From Haemophilus parainfluenzae ATCC 33392 (GTDB taxonomy: Bacteria; Pseudomonadota; Gammaproteobacteria; Enterobacterales; Pasteurellaceae), in contig NZ_CP133470.1 in assembly GCF_031191205.1 (NCBI RefSeq), positions 1,557,501 to 1,621,500 on the forward strand: a stretch of 64,000 nt of DNA, read 5' to 3'. Positions 38,436 through 48,789 of this stretch are shown in pieces. The first letter of the stretch is position 1. Each line of letters starts with the position of its first letter. The position numbers were made by a program, and so were the translations under genes. The notes beneath the pieces were generated by a model. It saw only the letters and a list, made by a program, of their open reading frames with translations, had not been told where the DNA came from and ran no database searches.

Positions 38436-39990
38436 TGCTTTCCTTACTTGGCTTAAAAGTGCGGTCATTTTCGGTATTGTTTTTGGATTGAGTGGTTGTG
38501 ATAAATTAAACAGTCCTAAATCTACAAACACGGCAGCAGAAGAGCAACCAACACAAAGTCAGTCTATCGAACAAGAAAATACATCAAAACCGAGTAGGAC
38601 TTTACTGACTCGGGCGTTTACTCATACTCCTTCTTTTGAGCCTTGGTTTGTGCGTTATCCGGAACAAGAAAACTTATTGCGTGATTTATATGAAGGTTTA
38701 ACCGCTTATGATTCGGAAGGGCGAATCGTGCCGGGTATCGCAGAAAGTTGGCAAACGAAAGATAACAAAACCTGGATCTTTACCTTGCGAGAAGGGCTTC
38801 GTTGGTCAAATGGCGATCCTTTAGTTGCTCAGGATGTCATGCTTTCTTGGCAAGCATTGTCTCAATCAAATAGTCCATTAAGATCTTATTTGGCTTATCT
38901 TAATCTAAAAAATGCGAAAGGCGTTTTAGAAAAAAATAAACCTTTTAAGAGCTTAGGCATTTATGCAGAAAATGACCGCACTTTACGTATTGAGCTTGAT
39001 AAACCAACACCATATTTACCGGAAATGTTGGCGCATATTAGCCTCGTGCCACAATATAGCGATCCTGATTCTCCAGTGACAAACGGGGCTTATATGATCG
39101 AAAGTGAAAGTGTGAAAAGCATACACTTAACTAAAAATCCCTATTATTGGCAGAAAAATAATGTGGCTTTTGAGCGTGTAGAATATTTGCCTTTTATCGC
39201 CACTAAATTATCTGACTTTGATGTGGTAGTTGATGTACCAGAAGTGAACGCGGACCTTCAACATTTTCCGCAGCTTTGTGGATATTTTTATGAATTTAAT
39301 CTGAAAGATCCTAAAGTTGCTAAGGCAGATGTGCGTAAGGCGATTGCTTCGTTGGTTTCGGTTACGAATATTGTGAATAATGAGATTCCAGCGGCAATTC
39401 CGAGTTCGTATTTTTTACCGAAAGCCATGTTAAATGGACAAGATTCAAGATGGGAGCCTGTTGTTGCCGAGCAGTTATTGGCTCAAAATAAAATTGATGA
39501 AAAACATCCGCTACATTTAAATGTGCTCTATGATGATGCCCCCTTGCATGTGAATATTGCGCAACGTTTAGTGGGGCAATTGACGCAGTCCGATATGTTG
39601 CGCGTGGATGCTCAACCAGTCAATTGGCAAACATTACAGACTAAGCGCCAAAAAGGGGATTTCCAAGTCATTCGTTCTGGCTGGTGCGCAGACTTTAATC
39701 ATCCTATGGCATTCTTGGGTTTGTTCTATTCTAAAAGTCCCGATAATAAAAATGGCTATGCCAATGCGGAATATGACCAACTTTTTGAGCAAGCATTGAA
39801 AAGCTTAAATGAAAAAGAGCGGTCAGAAATTTACTTAAAATTAAGTGAGAAGATCCAACAGGAAAACCTTGCGTTACCGCTTTTCCAATACACTACACCG
39901 GTTTATATTTCTCCAACTATTATGGGAGCGAAGAAAAATCCAGTAGGGGTTATTTATAGCAAAGATCTATGGCGAAAAGTGGAAAGCTAA
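38428..39990 (+). CDS. OppA-like solute-binding lipoprotein
   Basis: The ATG at 38428 gives about 520 residues; a TTG two codons upstream is less likely. The signal sequence ends in a lipobox (FGLSGCDKLN, Cys near residue 24), so the protein is lipid-anchored, followed by a Ser/Thr/Gln-rich spacer and a full SBP family 5 domain (LYEGLTAYDSEGRIVPGIAE, LREGLRWSNGDPLVAQDV). These proteins bind oligopeptides, or haem or glutathione in some Haemophilus members. No permease or ATPase genes are adjacent, so it must partner with components encoded elsewhere or act alone. Translation is coupled to the DUF454 gene. Confidence 0.88.
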   Translation: MDNAFLTWLKSAVIFGIVFGLSGCDKLNSPKSTNTAAEEQPTQSQSIEQENTSKPSRTLLTRAFTHTPSFEPWFVRYPEQENLLRDLYEGLTAYDSEGRIVPGIAESWQTKDNKTWIFTLREGLRWSNGDPLVAQDVMLSWQALSQSNSPLRSYLAYLNLKNAKGVLEKNKPFKSLGIYAENDRTLRIELDKPTPYLPEMLAHISLVPQYSDPDSPVTNGAYMIESESVKSIHLTKNPYYWQKNNVAFERVEYLPFIATKLSDFDVVVDVPEVNADLQHFPQLCGYFYEFNLKDPKVAKADVRKAIASLVSVTNIVNNEIPAAIPSSYFLPKAMLNGQDSRWEPVVAEQLLAQNKIDEKHPLHLNVLYDDAPLHVNIAQRLVGQLTQSDMLRVDAQPVNWQTLQTKRQKGDFQVIRSGWCADFNHPMAFLGLFYSKSPDNKNGYANAEYDQLFEQALKSLNEKERSEIYLKLSEKIQQENLALPLFQYTTPVYISPTIMGAKKNPVGVIYSKDLWRKVES

Positions 39991-40001
39991 AGCTGATTAA
40001 G

Positions 40002-40035
40002 AAAGTTGTTTATCATGCTATGAACAACTTTTTTA
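40002..40035 (+). terminator. Terminator of the OppA-like gene
   Basis: The stem AAGTTGTT/AACAACTT has a 12-base loop and is followed by a T run. Confidence 0.78.
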
Positions 40036-40126
40036 TTAAATTTAATTAAAAGTGTAAAGTAACACTATTTACTTTTTGTTTTTATCCGCTACAATACACA
40101 ACAAATCAACTTAGAGGGAAATCCTG

Positions 40127-40768
40127 ATGTTAAAAATGAATGATTTAGTTAAGCTTAGTCAGACACCAAAATCCACGGTGCTGTACTATGTGAAAGAAGG
40201 TTTGTTGCCAGAGCCGGTGAAAGATAAACCGAATTTTCATCTCTATGATGAACATTGTGTGAAGTTACTCAGCTTTATTAAATATCTACAAAGCAATTTC
40301 AATGCAACGATTTCACAAATTAAAGCACTTTTTGCACATCCTCATTTTGATTGGAATAATCCTTATGAAAGTCTTATTGGATTATTAGACATCATCATGG
40401 GTACTGAAAATGAAGTATTTTCAGTGGAGCAACTCTCTGCAGAATTTCATCTTTCTACTCAGCAAATCGAAGAGATGGTAGCGGAAGGATTATTGAATCC
40501 TCGTGAAGGCATTTTTACAGCAAAAGAACGTGATATTTTGGCGATCTTAGCGCGTTGTGATGCAGCCGAAATGGATGTAGTGAAAGCTTATTTAGCTGCA
40601 GCAAAAATGTTAGCGGAAAAAGAGGTGAATGTGACTTTAGCGGCATTATCCAATAGCGAACAAAAAGATGAAAAATTAAAACACTTATTTGATTTATTGT
40701 TGGTGTTAAAACCTTATCTCTTGAATATGAAAACCTTTAATCTTTATCAAGCGGAGAGTGCAAAATGA
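40127..40768 (+). CDS. MerR-family transcriptional regulator
   Basis: The 213-residue protein begins with a MerR winged helix (MNDLVKLSQTPKSTVLYYVK, then EGLLPEPVKDKPNFHLYDEH). A helical region of about 140 residues follows, without the cysteine sites of metal-sensing members. The stop overlaps the start of the large acyltransferase fusion by four bases (ATGA), so regulator and enzyme form one unit. A fatty-acid or lysophospholipid ligand is a reasonable guess from context only. Confidence 0.85.
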   Translation: MLKMNDLVKLSQTPKSTVLYYVKEGLLPEPVKDKPNFHLYDEHCVKLLSFIKYLQSNFNATISQIKALFAHPHFDWNNPYESLIGLLDIIMGTENEVFSVEQLSAEFHLSTQQIEEMVAEGLLNPREGIFTAKERDILAILARCDAAEMDVVKAYLAAAKMLAEKEVNVTLAALSNSEQKDEKLKHLFDLLLVLKPYLLNMKTFNLYQAESAK

Positions 40769-43700
40769 AACTCTTAAAATATGCTGGCTTTTTGCCTTAT
40801 TTAGCCATTGCCTTTATTAATGCCAGTGTAGATTTGGCACATAAAATTACCATTCAAAATGTATTACTGAAGAGCTTTTCAGGGGAGAGTTTGGTGGTTT
40901 TAACGGCATTAATTAATGCGATGATTTTATTACCGTTTATTTTCTTGTTTTCCCCTTCGGCATTTATCAACGATAAATTTTCTCGCACCAATGTGATCCG
41001 TTACAGCAGTTTAGCGGCGGTGGCGATTAGCGCTGGGATTTTATTGAGTTATATGACGGGTATGTTTGCGCTTTCCTTTGTACTGACATTGATTTTGGCG
41101 GCGCAAAGTGCGGTCTATTCTCCGGCTAAATATAGCATTATTAAATCGATTGTGGGCACCGAAAATATCGGTATGGCAAACGGTGTGATTCAAGCGCTCA
41201 CCATTGTGGCCATTCTATTTAGTTCTTTTGCCTTTTCTTTCTTCTTTGAAGCGCATTATGTGGCATCAGATGATCCGAATGAAGTATTACAAAGTGTTTG
41301 GGTGATAGGTGTAGCATTAGTATTATTGAGTGCACTAGAAGCCTATTTTGCTTTTAAAATTCCATTCTTTAAACAAGAAGCTGAAAATACAGAAGGTCAG
41401 TTTGATATGAGAAAATACCTTTCTCTAGGGTATTTAAAAGATAATGTTCGTACATTAAAAGCTGATCAAAATATTTGGCTGAGTGTCATTGGACTAAGCC
41501 TGTTTTGGGGCGTGTCACAAATTATTGTGGCGGCATTTCCTGCACATTATAAAGCAATGTTCAATGAAGATAATGCGGTTGTCATTCAAGCAATTCTAGC
41601 GGTGAGTGGCGTAGGACTAGTGCTTGGTTCATATCTTGCTGGACGTGCTTCTCGTTTGCATATTGAGTTAGGTATTGTGCCGCTTGGTGCGTTGGGTATT
41701 TGTGCATCGTTATTCTTCTTAACTCTAGCCCAAAGTGGTGTGGTATTGGCACTTTGTTCTTTTGTCTTTGGTTTCTCTGGCGGTTTATTGATTGTGCCAT
41801 TGAATGCAACTATTCAGTATTTCGCACCTGAGAAAATCAGCGGCAAAATCATGGCGGGTAACAATTTTGTGCAAAACGTGTTCATGGTGGTCTTTTTGCT
41901 ATTAAGTATTGTTTTTGTACAACTTAATGTTTCGACTCAAGGTTTATTCTTAGTGACTTCTGCTGCATGTTTTGCTGCGAGTCTATATACCATGTCGAAA
42001 GTACCCCATTTATTTACGCGTTTATTCCTACTCTTTGCGTTAAAAGCGAATTACCGTTTTCATGTGGATGGGTTAAAAAACCTTCCACAAAGTGGTGGCG
42101 TGTTGTTATTAGGTAACCATATTAGCTGGATTGACTGGTTAGTGTTACAAGCGGCTAGCCCGCGTGCGATTAAATTTGTGATGTATCGTCCAATTTACAA
42201 CAAATGGTATCTCACTTGGTTCTTCCGTATTTTCAAAGTCATCCCAATTGGTGGGGGGGCAAGCCGTGAATCTATTGAAACCATTCGTGAATATTTAGCG
42301 CGTGGTGAAGTAGTGGCGTTATTCCCAGAAGGACATATTAGCTATAACGGTCAAATCAATGAGTTTCAAAAAGGCTTTGAGCACGTATTAAAAGATTTAG
42401 AGAATGTGACGACTGTTCCTTTCTATTTACGTGGATTATGGGGGAGCAGCTTCTCTCGTGCGGATTCTTTCTATAAGAATTTAACTAAACGCCAAGGTAA
42501 ACGTGAAATTTTAGTAGCATTTGGTAAACCAATTTATGGCTTTATTGATGCGACAGCCATGAAGCAAAAAGTACTCGAACTTTCTTTCTCAGTATGGGAA
42601 AAAGTCATGAGTAAACGTAAACCTCTGATGCATCATTGGTTGAATTCAGCAAAATCGAATTTATTCAAAGAAGCCGCGGTAGATGCGCAAGGCACTAAAC
42701 TGAATAACCTGAAATTTATTGCTGCCGTGTTGATGTTTGTGAAAACCTTGAAAGCAGCTTTAGGGAATGAAAAAAATGTTGGCGTGTTATTACCAAGTTC
42801 ATCAATCGGGGCAATTATCAATATGACCCTAATGGTGATGGGCAAAGTACCGGTAAATTTAAACTACACGCTAAGCCCTGAAGTGATGGAAAAAGCGTTG
42901 AAAAAAGCCAACATTTCGCAAGTCATTACCTCTGAAAAATTCTTGGATAAGTTGAACACAAAAGGTTTTGACTTTAGCCAAGTGGTGGCTGATAAAGCCC
43001 TCTTTATGGAAAATTTAGGGAAATCGATCACTAAAGCGAATAAAGTGCGGTCATTTTTAACGGCGTTTTTAGCACCGCAATGGTGGATTAAATTACGTTA
43101 CTTTGCAGACGTAAGCTTGGACGATAATGCAACCATCTTATTCAGTAGTGGTAGTGAAGGTGATCCAAAAGGCATTGAATTAAGCCATAAAAACTTACTA
43201 ACAAACATTAAACAGATTGGTGAATTATTAAATTTCCACAAAGATGATGTGATTTTGAATTCCTTACCAATTTTCCACTCATTTGGCTTAACCGTGACAA
43301 CCTTATTGCCATTGTGTGAAGGCATTAAAATGGTGAGTGTGGCCGACCCAACAGATGGGGCGACAGTCGGAAAAATGTGTGCTCGACATCGTGTGAGTAT
43401 TTTATTTGGTACTTCAACTTTCTTTAGATTGTATGTACGCAATAAGAAATTCCATCCGTTAATGCTACAAAATGTGCGTATGGTTATTGCTGGTGCCGAA
43501 AAATTGAAAGCAGATGTGAAAGAAGCCTTCAAACTTAAATTTGGCTTGGAAATTTACGAAGGTTATGGTGCGACTGAAACAGCACCAGTAGCCAGTGTCA
43601 ATATGCCTAATTTACTGGATCCGGAAACCTTACAGGAATTTACCTTCAATCAAGCTGGTTCGGTAGGTATGCCATTACCGGGCACCATTATCAAAATTGT

Positions 43701-44214
43701 GGATCTAGAAAGCTTGCAGGAACTACCAGTCGGCGAAGACGGCTTGATCTTGATTGGTGGTGGGCAAGTGATGAAAGGTTATTTGAACGCACCAGAAAAA
43801 ACAGCAGAAGTGATTGTTGAAATTGATGGTGTGCGTTATTACAAAACCGGCGATAAAGGCCATATCGATCATAACGGCTTTATTACCATTGTGGATCGTT
43901 ATTCTCGATTTGCTAAAGTCGGCGGTGAAATGATCAGTCTAGGTAGCGTGGAAGAGAAACTTTCACAAGTATTTGATGAAGAAAATCAATTCGTTGCGGT
44001 GGCTGTAAGCGATGATAAAAAAGGCGAGAGCATTGTGCTTTTAATTAAGTCTGCACTTTCTTTAGATGAAATCAATGAACGCATTAAAGGATTAAATGTT
44101 CCACCAATTATGCTACCAAGCCAAATCTTCTTAGTGGATGAAATTCCAATGCTCGGAAGTGGTAAAGTGGATTTTAAAGGCGCGAAGAATCTGGCGATGA
44201 GTTTGGTTAAGTAA
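40765..44214 (+). CDS. aas: Three-domain LplT-PlsC-Aas fusion: lysophospholipid flippase / acyltransferase / acyl-ACP synthetase
   Basis: The 1149-residue protein joins three activities. Residues 1-about 415 are a 12-helix major facilitator like LplT, which flips lysophospholipid inward. Residues about 430-630 are a PlsC acyltransferase with GNHISWIDWLVL (HX4D near residue 452) and FPEGHIS. Residues about 640-1149 are an AMP-forming ligase (ILFSSGSEGDPKGIELSHKN near 790, YEGYGATETAPV, YKTGDKGHID). In E. coli LplT and Aas are separate neighbouring proteins that re-acylate lysophosphatidylethanolamine; here all are one inner-membrane polypeptide. It is coupled to a MerR regulator. Confidence 0.9.
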   Translation: MKLLKYAGFLPYLAIAFINASVDLAHKITIQNVLLKSFSGESLVVLTALINAMILLPFIFLFSPSAFINDKFSRTNVIRYSSLAAVAISAGILLSYMTGMFALSFVLTLILAAQSAVYSPAKYSIIKSIVGTENIGMANGVIQALTIVAILFSSFAFSFFFEAHYVASDDPNEVLQSVWVIGVALVLLSALEAYFAFKIPFFKQEAENTEGQFDMRKYLSLGYLKDNVRTLKADQNIWLSVIGLSLFWGVSQIIVAAFPAHYKAMFNEDNAVVIQAILAVSGVGLVLGSYLAGRASRLHIELGIVPLGALGICASLFFLTLAQSGVVLALCSFVFGFSGGLLIVPLNATIQYFAPEKISGKIMAGNNFVQNVFMVVFLLLSIVFVQLNVSTQGLFLVTSAACFAASLYTMSKVPHLFTRLFLLFALKANYRFHVDGLKNLPQSGGVLLLGNHISWIDWLVLQAASPRAIKFVMYRPIYNKWYLTWFFRIFKVIPIGGGASRESIETIREYLARGEVVALFPEGHISYNGQINEFQKGFEHVLKDLENVTTVPFYLRGLWGSSFSRADSFYKNLTKRQGKREILVAFGKPIYGFIDATAMKQKVLELSFSVWEKVMSKRKPLMHHWLNSAKSNLFKEAAVDAQGTKLNNLKFIAAVLMFVKTLKAALGNEKNVGVLLPSSSIGAIINMTLMVMGKVPVNLNYTLSPEVMEKALKKANISQVITSEKFLDKLNTKGFDFSQVVADKALFMENLGKSITKANKVRSFLTAFLAPQWWIKLRYFADVSLDDNATILFSSGSEGDPKGIELSHKNLLTNIKQIGELLNFHKDDVILNSLPIFHSFGLTVTTLLPLCEGIKMVSVADPTDGATVGKMCARHRVSILFGTSTFFRLYVRNKKFHPLMLQNVRMVIAGAEKLKADVKEAFKLKFGLEIYEGYGATETAPVASVNMPNLLDPETLQEFTFNQAGSVGMPLPGTIIKIVDLESLQELPVGEDGLILIGGGQVMKGYLNAPEKTAEVIVEIDGVRYYKTGDKGHIDHNGFITIVDRYSRFAKVGGEMISLGSVEEKLSQVFDEENQFVAVAVSDDKKGESIVLLIKSALSLDEINERIKGLNVPPIMLPSQIFLVDEIPMLGSGKVDFKGAKNLAMSLVK

Positions 44215-44231
44215 AGAACATCGTAATAAAT

Positions 44232-44262
44232 AAAAGAGCGGTCAATTTGACCGCTCTTTTTG
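44232..44262 (+). terminator. Bidirectional terminator between aas and ilvE
   Basis: AAAAGAGCGGTCAA and its complement form a long stem around a very short loop, followed by T residues. The arms contain GAGCGGTC, one base different from the uptake-signal core. Confidence 0.82.
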
Positions 44263-44278
44263 TTGATAGATAAATAAA

Positions 44279-45310
44279 TTATTCTACTTTTACAATCCAG
44301 CCTTCAGGGGCTTCAACATCACCGAATTGGATACCGGTTAACTCGTTGTAAAGTTTGCGTGTAATAGGGCCAACTTCCGTTTCTGAATAGAACACGTGGA
44401 ATTTACCTTTGTGTTGAATACCACCTACTGGTGTAATTACTGCAGCAGTACCACAAGCCCCCGCTTCGGTGAATTGATCAAGTTGATCGATATACACGTC
44501 ACCTTCAATGGCTTCCATACCTAAACGTTCTTTTGCAATGTGAAGTAATGAGTATTTCGTGATACTTGGTAAAATGGATTCAGATGCTGGCGTGATAAAT
44601 TTATTATCTTTGGTGATACCAAAGAAGTTTGCCGCACCCACTTCTTCAATTTTAGTGTGAGTTTTAGGATCAAGGTAAATCGCGTCTGCAAATTTACGTT
44701 CTGGTGTACCTTGTTCTGCGGCTAGTTCATGAGGAAGCAAACTTGCCGCATAGTTACCACCCACTTTTACACCACCTGTACCCATAGGTGCAGCACGGTC
44801 GTAATCAGTCGTAATGAAGTTAGATGGTGCTAAACCACCTTTGAAATATGCGCCTACTGGGCAGCAGAATACAGAGAAAATAAATTCAGGTGCAGTTTTT
44901 ACACCGATATTAGCCCCCGTACCAAAGAGGAATGGACGTAAATATAATGTTGCGCCAGAGCCGTAAGGGCCTAACCATTCTTGGTTTGCTTTTACTACTT
45001 CTTTACAAGCACGGATAAATAATTCTGTTGGCACTTGAGGCATCAATAAACGATCTGCGGTATGTTGCATACGTTTTGCATTTTGATCAGGACGGAATAA
45101 GTTGATTGAACCATCTTTACAACGATAGGCTTTTAAGCCTTCAAAGCATTGTTGACCGTAGTGAATTGCCGTTGAACCTTCGTGGATATGTAGCATATTA
45201 TCAGTGGTAAGTTTCCCTTCATCCCATTTACCATCTTTCCAATGTGCGATGAAACGATAATCTGTTTTGATATAACTAAATCCAAGATTGTTCCAGTCTA
45301 AGTCTTTCAT
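44279..45310 (-). CDS. ilvE: Branched-chain-amino-acid aminotransferase
   Basis: The 343-residue protein is a fold-type IV aminotransferase of the longer (about 340-residue) BCAT2-like class. It makes or degrades leucine, isoleucine and valine with glutamate/2-oxoglutarate. The pyridoxal-phosphate lysine is in [15 protein letters not shown] (about residue 182). [20 protein letters not shown] and the C-terminal [17 protein letters not shown] are also typical. It is monocistronic; gcvB and gcvA follow beyond its 5' side. Confidence 0.95.
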   Translation of the reverse strand: MKDLDWNNLGFSYIKTDYRFIAHWKDGKWDEGKLTTDNMLHIHEGSTAIHYGQQCFEGLKAYRCKDGSINLFRPDQNAKRMQHTADRLLMPQVPTELFIRACKEVVKANQEWLGPYGSGATLYLRPFLFGTGANIGVKTAPEFIFSVFCCPVGAYFKGGLAPSNFITTDYDRAAPMGTGGVKVGGNYAASLLPHELAAEQGTPERKFADAIYLDPKTHTKIEEVGAANFFGITKDNKFITPASESILPSITKYSLLHIAKERLGMEAIEGDVYIDQLDQFTEAGACGTAAVITPVGGIQHKGKFHVFYSETEVGPITRKLYNELTGIQFGDVEAPEGWIVKVE

Positions 45311-45492
45311 TTTGCTTCCTTAATTTGTATAAATAATTTTATGAATGGAAATGCAGTTAATCTACACCATAACGGCTACTATGAAAACCTTTAAACACAA
45401 AAATATTGTGATTTCTCAAAATTTTTATTGGATTTTTAAATTTGTGAAGTTGGTCAGGAAATAAAATTTTGCTTATGTTAGAATGCGGGAAT

Positions 45493-45667
45493 AAAAAAAC
45501 GCCGCTCGAAACGAGCAGCGCTTAACCAGAATGGTTTAATATATACAGGAAGTAAATGAGTAACTTAATTGTTACTCCAGTTCGGAGAACCGAACTATAT
45601 GCAAACACAACATCATACTTAAGTCTGAAACTCATTAACTTGTAAGGAATTACCAATCATTAAGTAT
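45493..45667 (-). ncRNA. gcvB: GcvB small RNA
   Basis: On the - strand, divergent from gcvA, an RNA of about 175 nt can be drawn. It holds the hallmark R1 seed ATGTTGTGTTTGCAT (45612-45598), which in enteric GcvB pairs with amino acid and peptide transporter mRNAs, and a later ACTTCCTGTATA segment. Its stems are ACTTAA with TTAAGT at the 5' end and AGTTCGG with CCGAACT. The terminator GCTGCTCG/CGAGCGGC with seven T residues ends it. The position beside gcvA, the known activator in enterics, supports the assignment. Together with its promoter it explains most of the 480-bp gap between ilvE and gcvA. Confidence 0.9.
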
Positions 45668-45673
45668 GTGTGT

Positions 45674-45702
45674 ATTGTAGGTAGAAGGTGATGGAAGGAC
45701 AA
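45674..45702 (-). promoter_or_regulatory. gcvB promoter
   Basis: On the - strand TTGTCC, 17 bp and TACAAT (45679-45674) precede the predicted start near 45667. GcvA sites would be expected just upstream, toward gcvA, but I could not define them. Confidence 0.65.
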
Positions 45703-45791
45703 ATGATGTTTTTTTATTTGATACATAAAAAAAACTAATCCGAATTAGATCTTAATCATTATAAACTAAAATTTAGCCATTGGGAAGAATT

Positions 45792-46682
45792 ATGTATAAA
45801 CGTTTGCCTCCCCTGAATTCATTGAAGTCTTTCGAATCAGCTGCTCGACATTTAAGCTTCACAAAAGCTGCGGATGAACTTTTTGTGACACAAGCCGCAG
45901 TGAGCCATCAAATAAAATTATTAGAAGATTTTTTAGGTGTCGAGCTTTTTATACGTAAAAATCGTTCACTCGAATTGACGGAATTTGGGAAAGCCTATTT
46001 TGTTGATATTAACAAAGTTTTGCGAAAATTAAATGAAGCGACTGAACGTTTATTAACACTTAAAGCAGAGCCACATTTGGCAATTAGTGTGCCACAAACC
46101 TTTGGTATTCAATGGCTTGTGCCACATTTGAGTGATTTTAATAAGCAACACCCTGAAATTGAAGTACGCTTGAAGGGCGTTGATCAAGATGAAGGTTTAT
46201 TAAATAAAGAAATTGATATTGCCATTTATTATGGCAAAGGTGATTGGGAAAATTTACAAGTCGATCGGTTAGGTGAAGAAAACCTTGTGATTCTGGCTGC
46301 GCCTGCATTGCTTGAGAAAATTCCCGTTCGCTGTCCAGATGATTTGAAAAAGCACACACTGATTCACACACATACTCGAGATAACTGGCAAGCAATGGCA
46401 GATTATCTCAAATTAGATGATTTGAATATTCAGCAAGGTCCATTATTTAGCCATACCTTTATGGCATTACAAGCTGCCGTTCATGGTCAGGGTATCGTGC
46501 TGGCTAATCGTATTTTGGCTCAGCAAGAAATTGAAAATGGTTATCTACAGATTGTGTTACCAACCGAATTACGGGATCCGAAATCATTCTATGTAGTCAA
46601 TCATTTAGATCGTTTAGATGATGAACAGATTCAAGCCTTTAGAACATGGATTAAAGATTCAATAAAATTAGGGAAAATATGA
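45792..46682 (+). CDS. gcvA: LysR-type regulator GcvA
   Basis: The ATG at 45792, after a GGGAAG ribosome site, gives 296 residues; a TTG four codons upstream is less likely. The N-terminal helix-turn-helix reads [20 protein letters not shown] then [19 protein letters not shown], the classic GcvA/AmpR form, followed by the LysR ligand domain. GcvA regulates the glycine cleavage system and activates gcvB, which lies divergently upstream here. The stop overlaps rlmM by four bases. Confidence 0.93.
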   Translation: MYKRLPPLNSLKSFESAARHLSFTKAADELFVTQAAVSHQIKLLEDFLGVELFIRKNRSLELTEFGKAYFVDINKVLRKLNEATERLLTLKAEPHLAISVPQTFGIQWLVPHLSDFNKQHPEIEVRLKGVDQDEGLLNKEIDIAIYYGKGDWENLQVDRLGEENLVILAAPALLEKIPVRCPDDLKKHTLIHTHTRDNWQAMADYLKLDDLNIQQGPLFSHTFMALQAAVHGQGIVLANRILAQQEIENGYLQIVLPTELRDPKSFYVVNHLDRLDDEQIQAFRTWIKDSIKLGKI

Positions 46683-47767
46683 ATAAATTAGCCTTATATT
46701 GTCGAATTGGCTTTGAAAAAGAAGTGGCCGCAGAAATTACCGACCGCGCTTCTGAGCGTGGCGTATTTGGTTTTGCTCGCGTAGTAGAAAACAGTGGCTA
46801 TGTCATTTTTGAATGCTATCAACCGGGTGATGCGGATCGTTTAGCGAGAGAAATCCCTTTTAATCGTTTGATTTTTGCGCGTCAAATGATCGTTATATCA
46901 GATCTCTTAGAAAATCTGGATCCTCAAGATCGTATTTCGCCAATTCTGGCTCAATATGAACGCATTGCAGAAGACATTAATCTTAAGCAAGCGGTAGAGT
47001 TATTTGTTGAAACAGCAGATACGAATGAAGCGAAAGAGCTTTCGACATTTTGCCGAAAATTTACCGTGCCGTTGCGCCAAGCGTTGAAAAAGAAAGGCTG
47101 GTTACAAGGCAAAACGAATGCAAAGCGCGGTCAGATTTTGCATTGTTTTTTCACGCAACCGAATTGTTGCTATGTGGGGTATTCCTATCTTGGTAATAAC
47201 TCCACCCACTTTATGGGAATCCCACGTTTAAAATTCCCAGCGGATGCACCAAGCCGTTCAACTTTAAAATTGGAAGAGGCGATTTTAACCTTTATTCCTC
47301 GAAATGAAGAAAGTAAACGCTTGAATGAAAATATGGTTGGCGTCGATCTCGGTGCTTGCCCTGGCGGCTGGACCTATCAATTAGTGAAACGTGGTTTATT
47401 TGTGTATGCGGTTGATCATGGCAAAATGGCGGCAAGTTTGCATGATACCGGCAGAATTGAGCACTGTCCGGAAGATGGGTTTAAATTCCAACCACCAAAA
47501 CGTAAGCATATTGATTGGCTTGTGTGTGATATGGTGGAGCAACCAAGTCGAATTGCGAATTTAATTGGAAAATGGTTGATTAACGGCTGGTGTCGAGAAA
47601 CCATTTTCAACTTGAAATTACCAATGAAAAAGCGCTATCAAGAAGTGATGTTGTGCTTAGAAAATCTTGCGGTGATGTTGGCAGAAAAAGAATTGGAATT
47701 TGATATTCAAGCGAAGCATTTGTATCACGATCGTGAAGAGATTACGGTACATATTGCCTTAAAATAA
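46679..47767 (+). CDS. rlmM: 23S rRNA (cytidine-2'-O)-methyltransferase
   Basis: The 362-residue protein has an N-terminal THUMP-like domain (about residues 1-160) and a C-terminal Rossmann methyltransferase (about 190-350) with the SAM motif [19 protein letters not shown]. Catalytic Lys/Asp residues occur around [12 protein letters not shown] and [11 protein letters not shown]. RlmM 2'-O-methylates C2498 of 23S rRNA in E. coli. The gcvA-rlmM linkage is conserved in enterics, where the small ygdD lies between; it is absent here and the two genes overlap. Confidence 0.95.
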   Translation: MNKLALYCRIGFEKEVAAEITDRASERGVFGFARVVENSGYVIFECYQPGDADRLAREIPFNRLIFARQMIVISDLLENLDPQDRISPILAQYERIAEDINLKQAVELFVETADTNEAKELSTFCRKFTVPLRQALKKKGWLQGKTNAKRGQILHCFFTQPNCCYVGYSYLGNNSTHFMGIPRLKFPADAPSRSTLKLEEAILTFIPRNEESKRLNENMVGVDLGACPGGWTYQLVKRGLFVYAVDHGKMAASLHDTGRIEHCPEDGFKFQPPKRKHIDWLVCDMVEQPSRIANLIGKWLINGWCRETIFNLKLPMKKRYQEVMLCLENLAVMLAEKELEFDIQAKHLYHDREEITVHIALK

Positions 47768-47773
47768 AAAAGC

Positions 47774-47817
47774 AAAGTGCGGTCAAAAAACTTCATGTTT
47801 TTTGACCGCACTTTTTT
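47774..47817 (+). terminator. Long inverted uptake-signal terminator between rlmM and cmoB
   Basis: AAAGTGCGGTCAAAAAAC and its complement form an 18-bp perfect stem with a 5-base loop and T run. A run on the other flank is short, but the stem can serve convergent cmoB as well. Confidence 0.9.
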
Positions 47818-47823
47818 AAACCA

Positions 47824-48789
47824 TTATTTATTGGCTAAAATCACTGCACGAGTAGGGGCTTGATAGCCTTCGATGGTTTTACTGTGATCGTTTGGATCTA
47901 AGAAATCAATCAAACTTTCATTTTCTAACCAATCCGTTTTACGCTGTTCTTCTAATGTCGTGGTGGCAACATCCACACAACGCACATTAGTAAAGCCGAC
48001 CTTTTCCAACCAATTGATGAGCGCTGCAACGGAAGGAATAAAATACACATTCTTCATTTTGGCATAGCGATCTGATGGCACTAAGACTGTATTGGCATCA
48101 CCATCAACCACTAAGGTTTCTAACACCAATTCACCACCTTTTACTAATTGGTTTTTTAGCTGTGTGAGATGATCGAGTGGTGATTTACGGTGATAAAGCA
48201 CACCCATTGAGAATACCGTATCAAATGCCGCAAGTGGTTGCATTTCTTCAATACCTAATGGGATTAAGTTAGCTCGACGATCGTTATTTAGTAATTTTCG
48301 AACCGCTTCAAATTGGCAAAGGAAAAGCTCAGTAGGATCAATACCAACGACCATTTTTGCGCCTTCACCAACCATTCGCCACATATGGTAGCCACTACCG
48401 CAGCCCACATCTAAAATGGTACGATCTTTTAATGGTGCAAGATGAGGCAAAACACGATCCCATTTGAAATCAGAACGCCATTCGCAATTCACGTGAATAT
48501 CAAATAAATGATAAGGTCCTTTTCGCCATGGCATCAATTGTTTCAAATGATGGATAATGCGTTGTTTTTCGCCCTCTGAAAGTGGGGAAGTGCGGTCAGA
48601 TTTCACGGCATTTTTTAAATCGATAGTATCTGCCTGCAAATCAGGGAGAAAGTCCACGATTTTTGACCATTTTGCATAATCACCATGGGTTTGTTTTTCC
48701 CATTCTTTTAACTGCAAAGGCAATGTTTCTAGCCAAGCAGATAAATTTGTGGTGGCAATTTGTTGATAAAAAGGACGAAAATCAATCAT
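47824..48789 (-). CDS. cmoB: tRNA U34 carboxymethyltransferase
   Basis: The 321-residue protein matches CmoB in length and motifs: the substrate-side segment [20 protein letters not shown] and the SAM-fold motif [20 protein letters not shown], then [16 protein letters not shown]. It uses carboxy-S-adenosylmethionine to form the cmo5U34 modification in tRNA. The usual partner cmoA is not in the window. Its ATG overlaps the putP stop by one base, so the two are coupled. Confidence 0.96.
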   Translation of the reverse strand: MIDFRPFYQQIATTNLSAWLETLPLQLKEWEKQTHGDYAKWSKIVDFLPDLQADTIDLKNAVKSDRTSPLSEGEKQRIIHHLKQLMPWRKGPYHLFDIHVNCEWRSDFKWDRVLPHLAPLKDRTILDVGCGSGYHMWRMVGEGAKMVVGIDPTELFLCQFEAVRKLLNNDRRANLIPLGIEEMQPLAAFDTVFSMGVLYHRKSPLDHLTQLKNQLVKGGELVLETLVVDGDANTVLVPSDRYAKMKNVYFIPSVAALINWLEKVGFTNVRCVDVATTTLEEQRKTDWLENESLIDFLDPNDHSKTIEGYQAPTRAVILANK

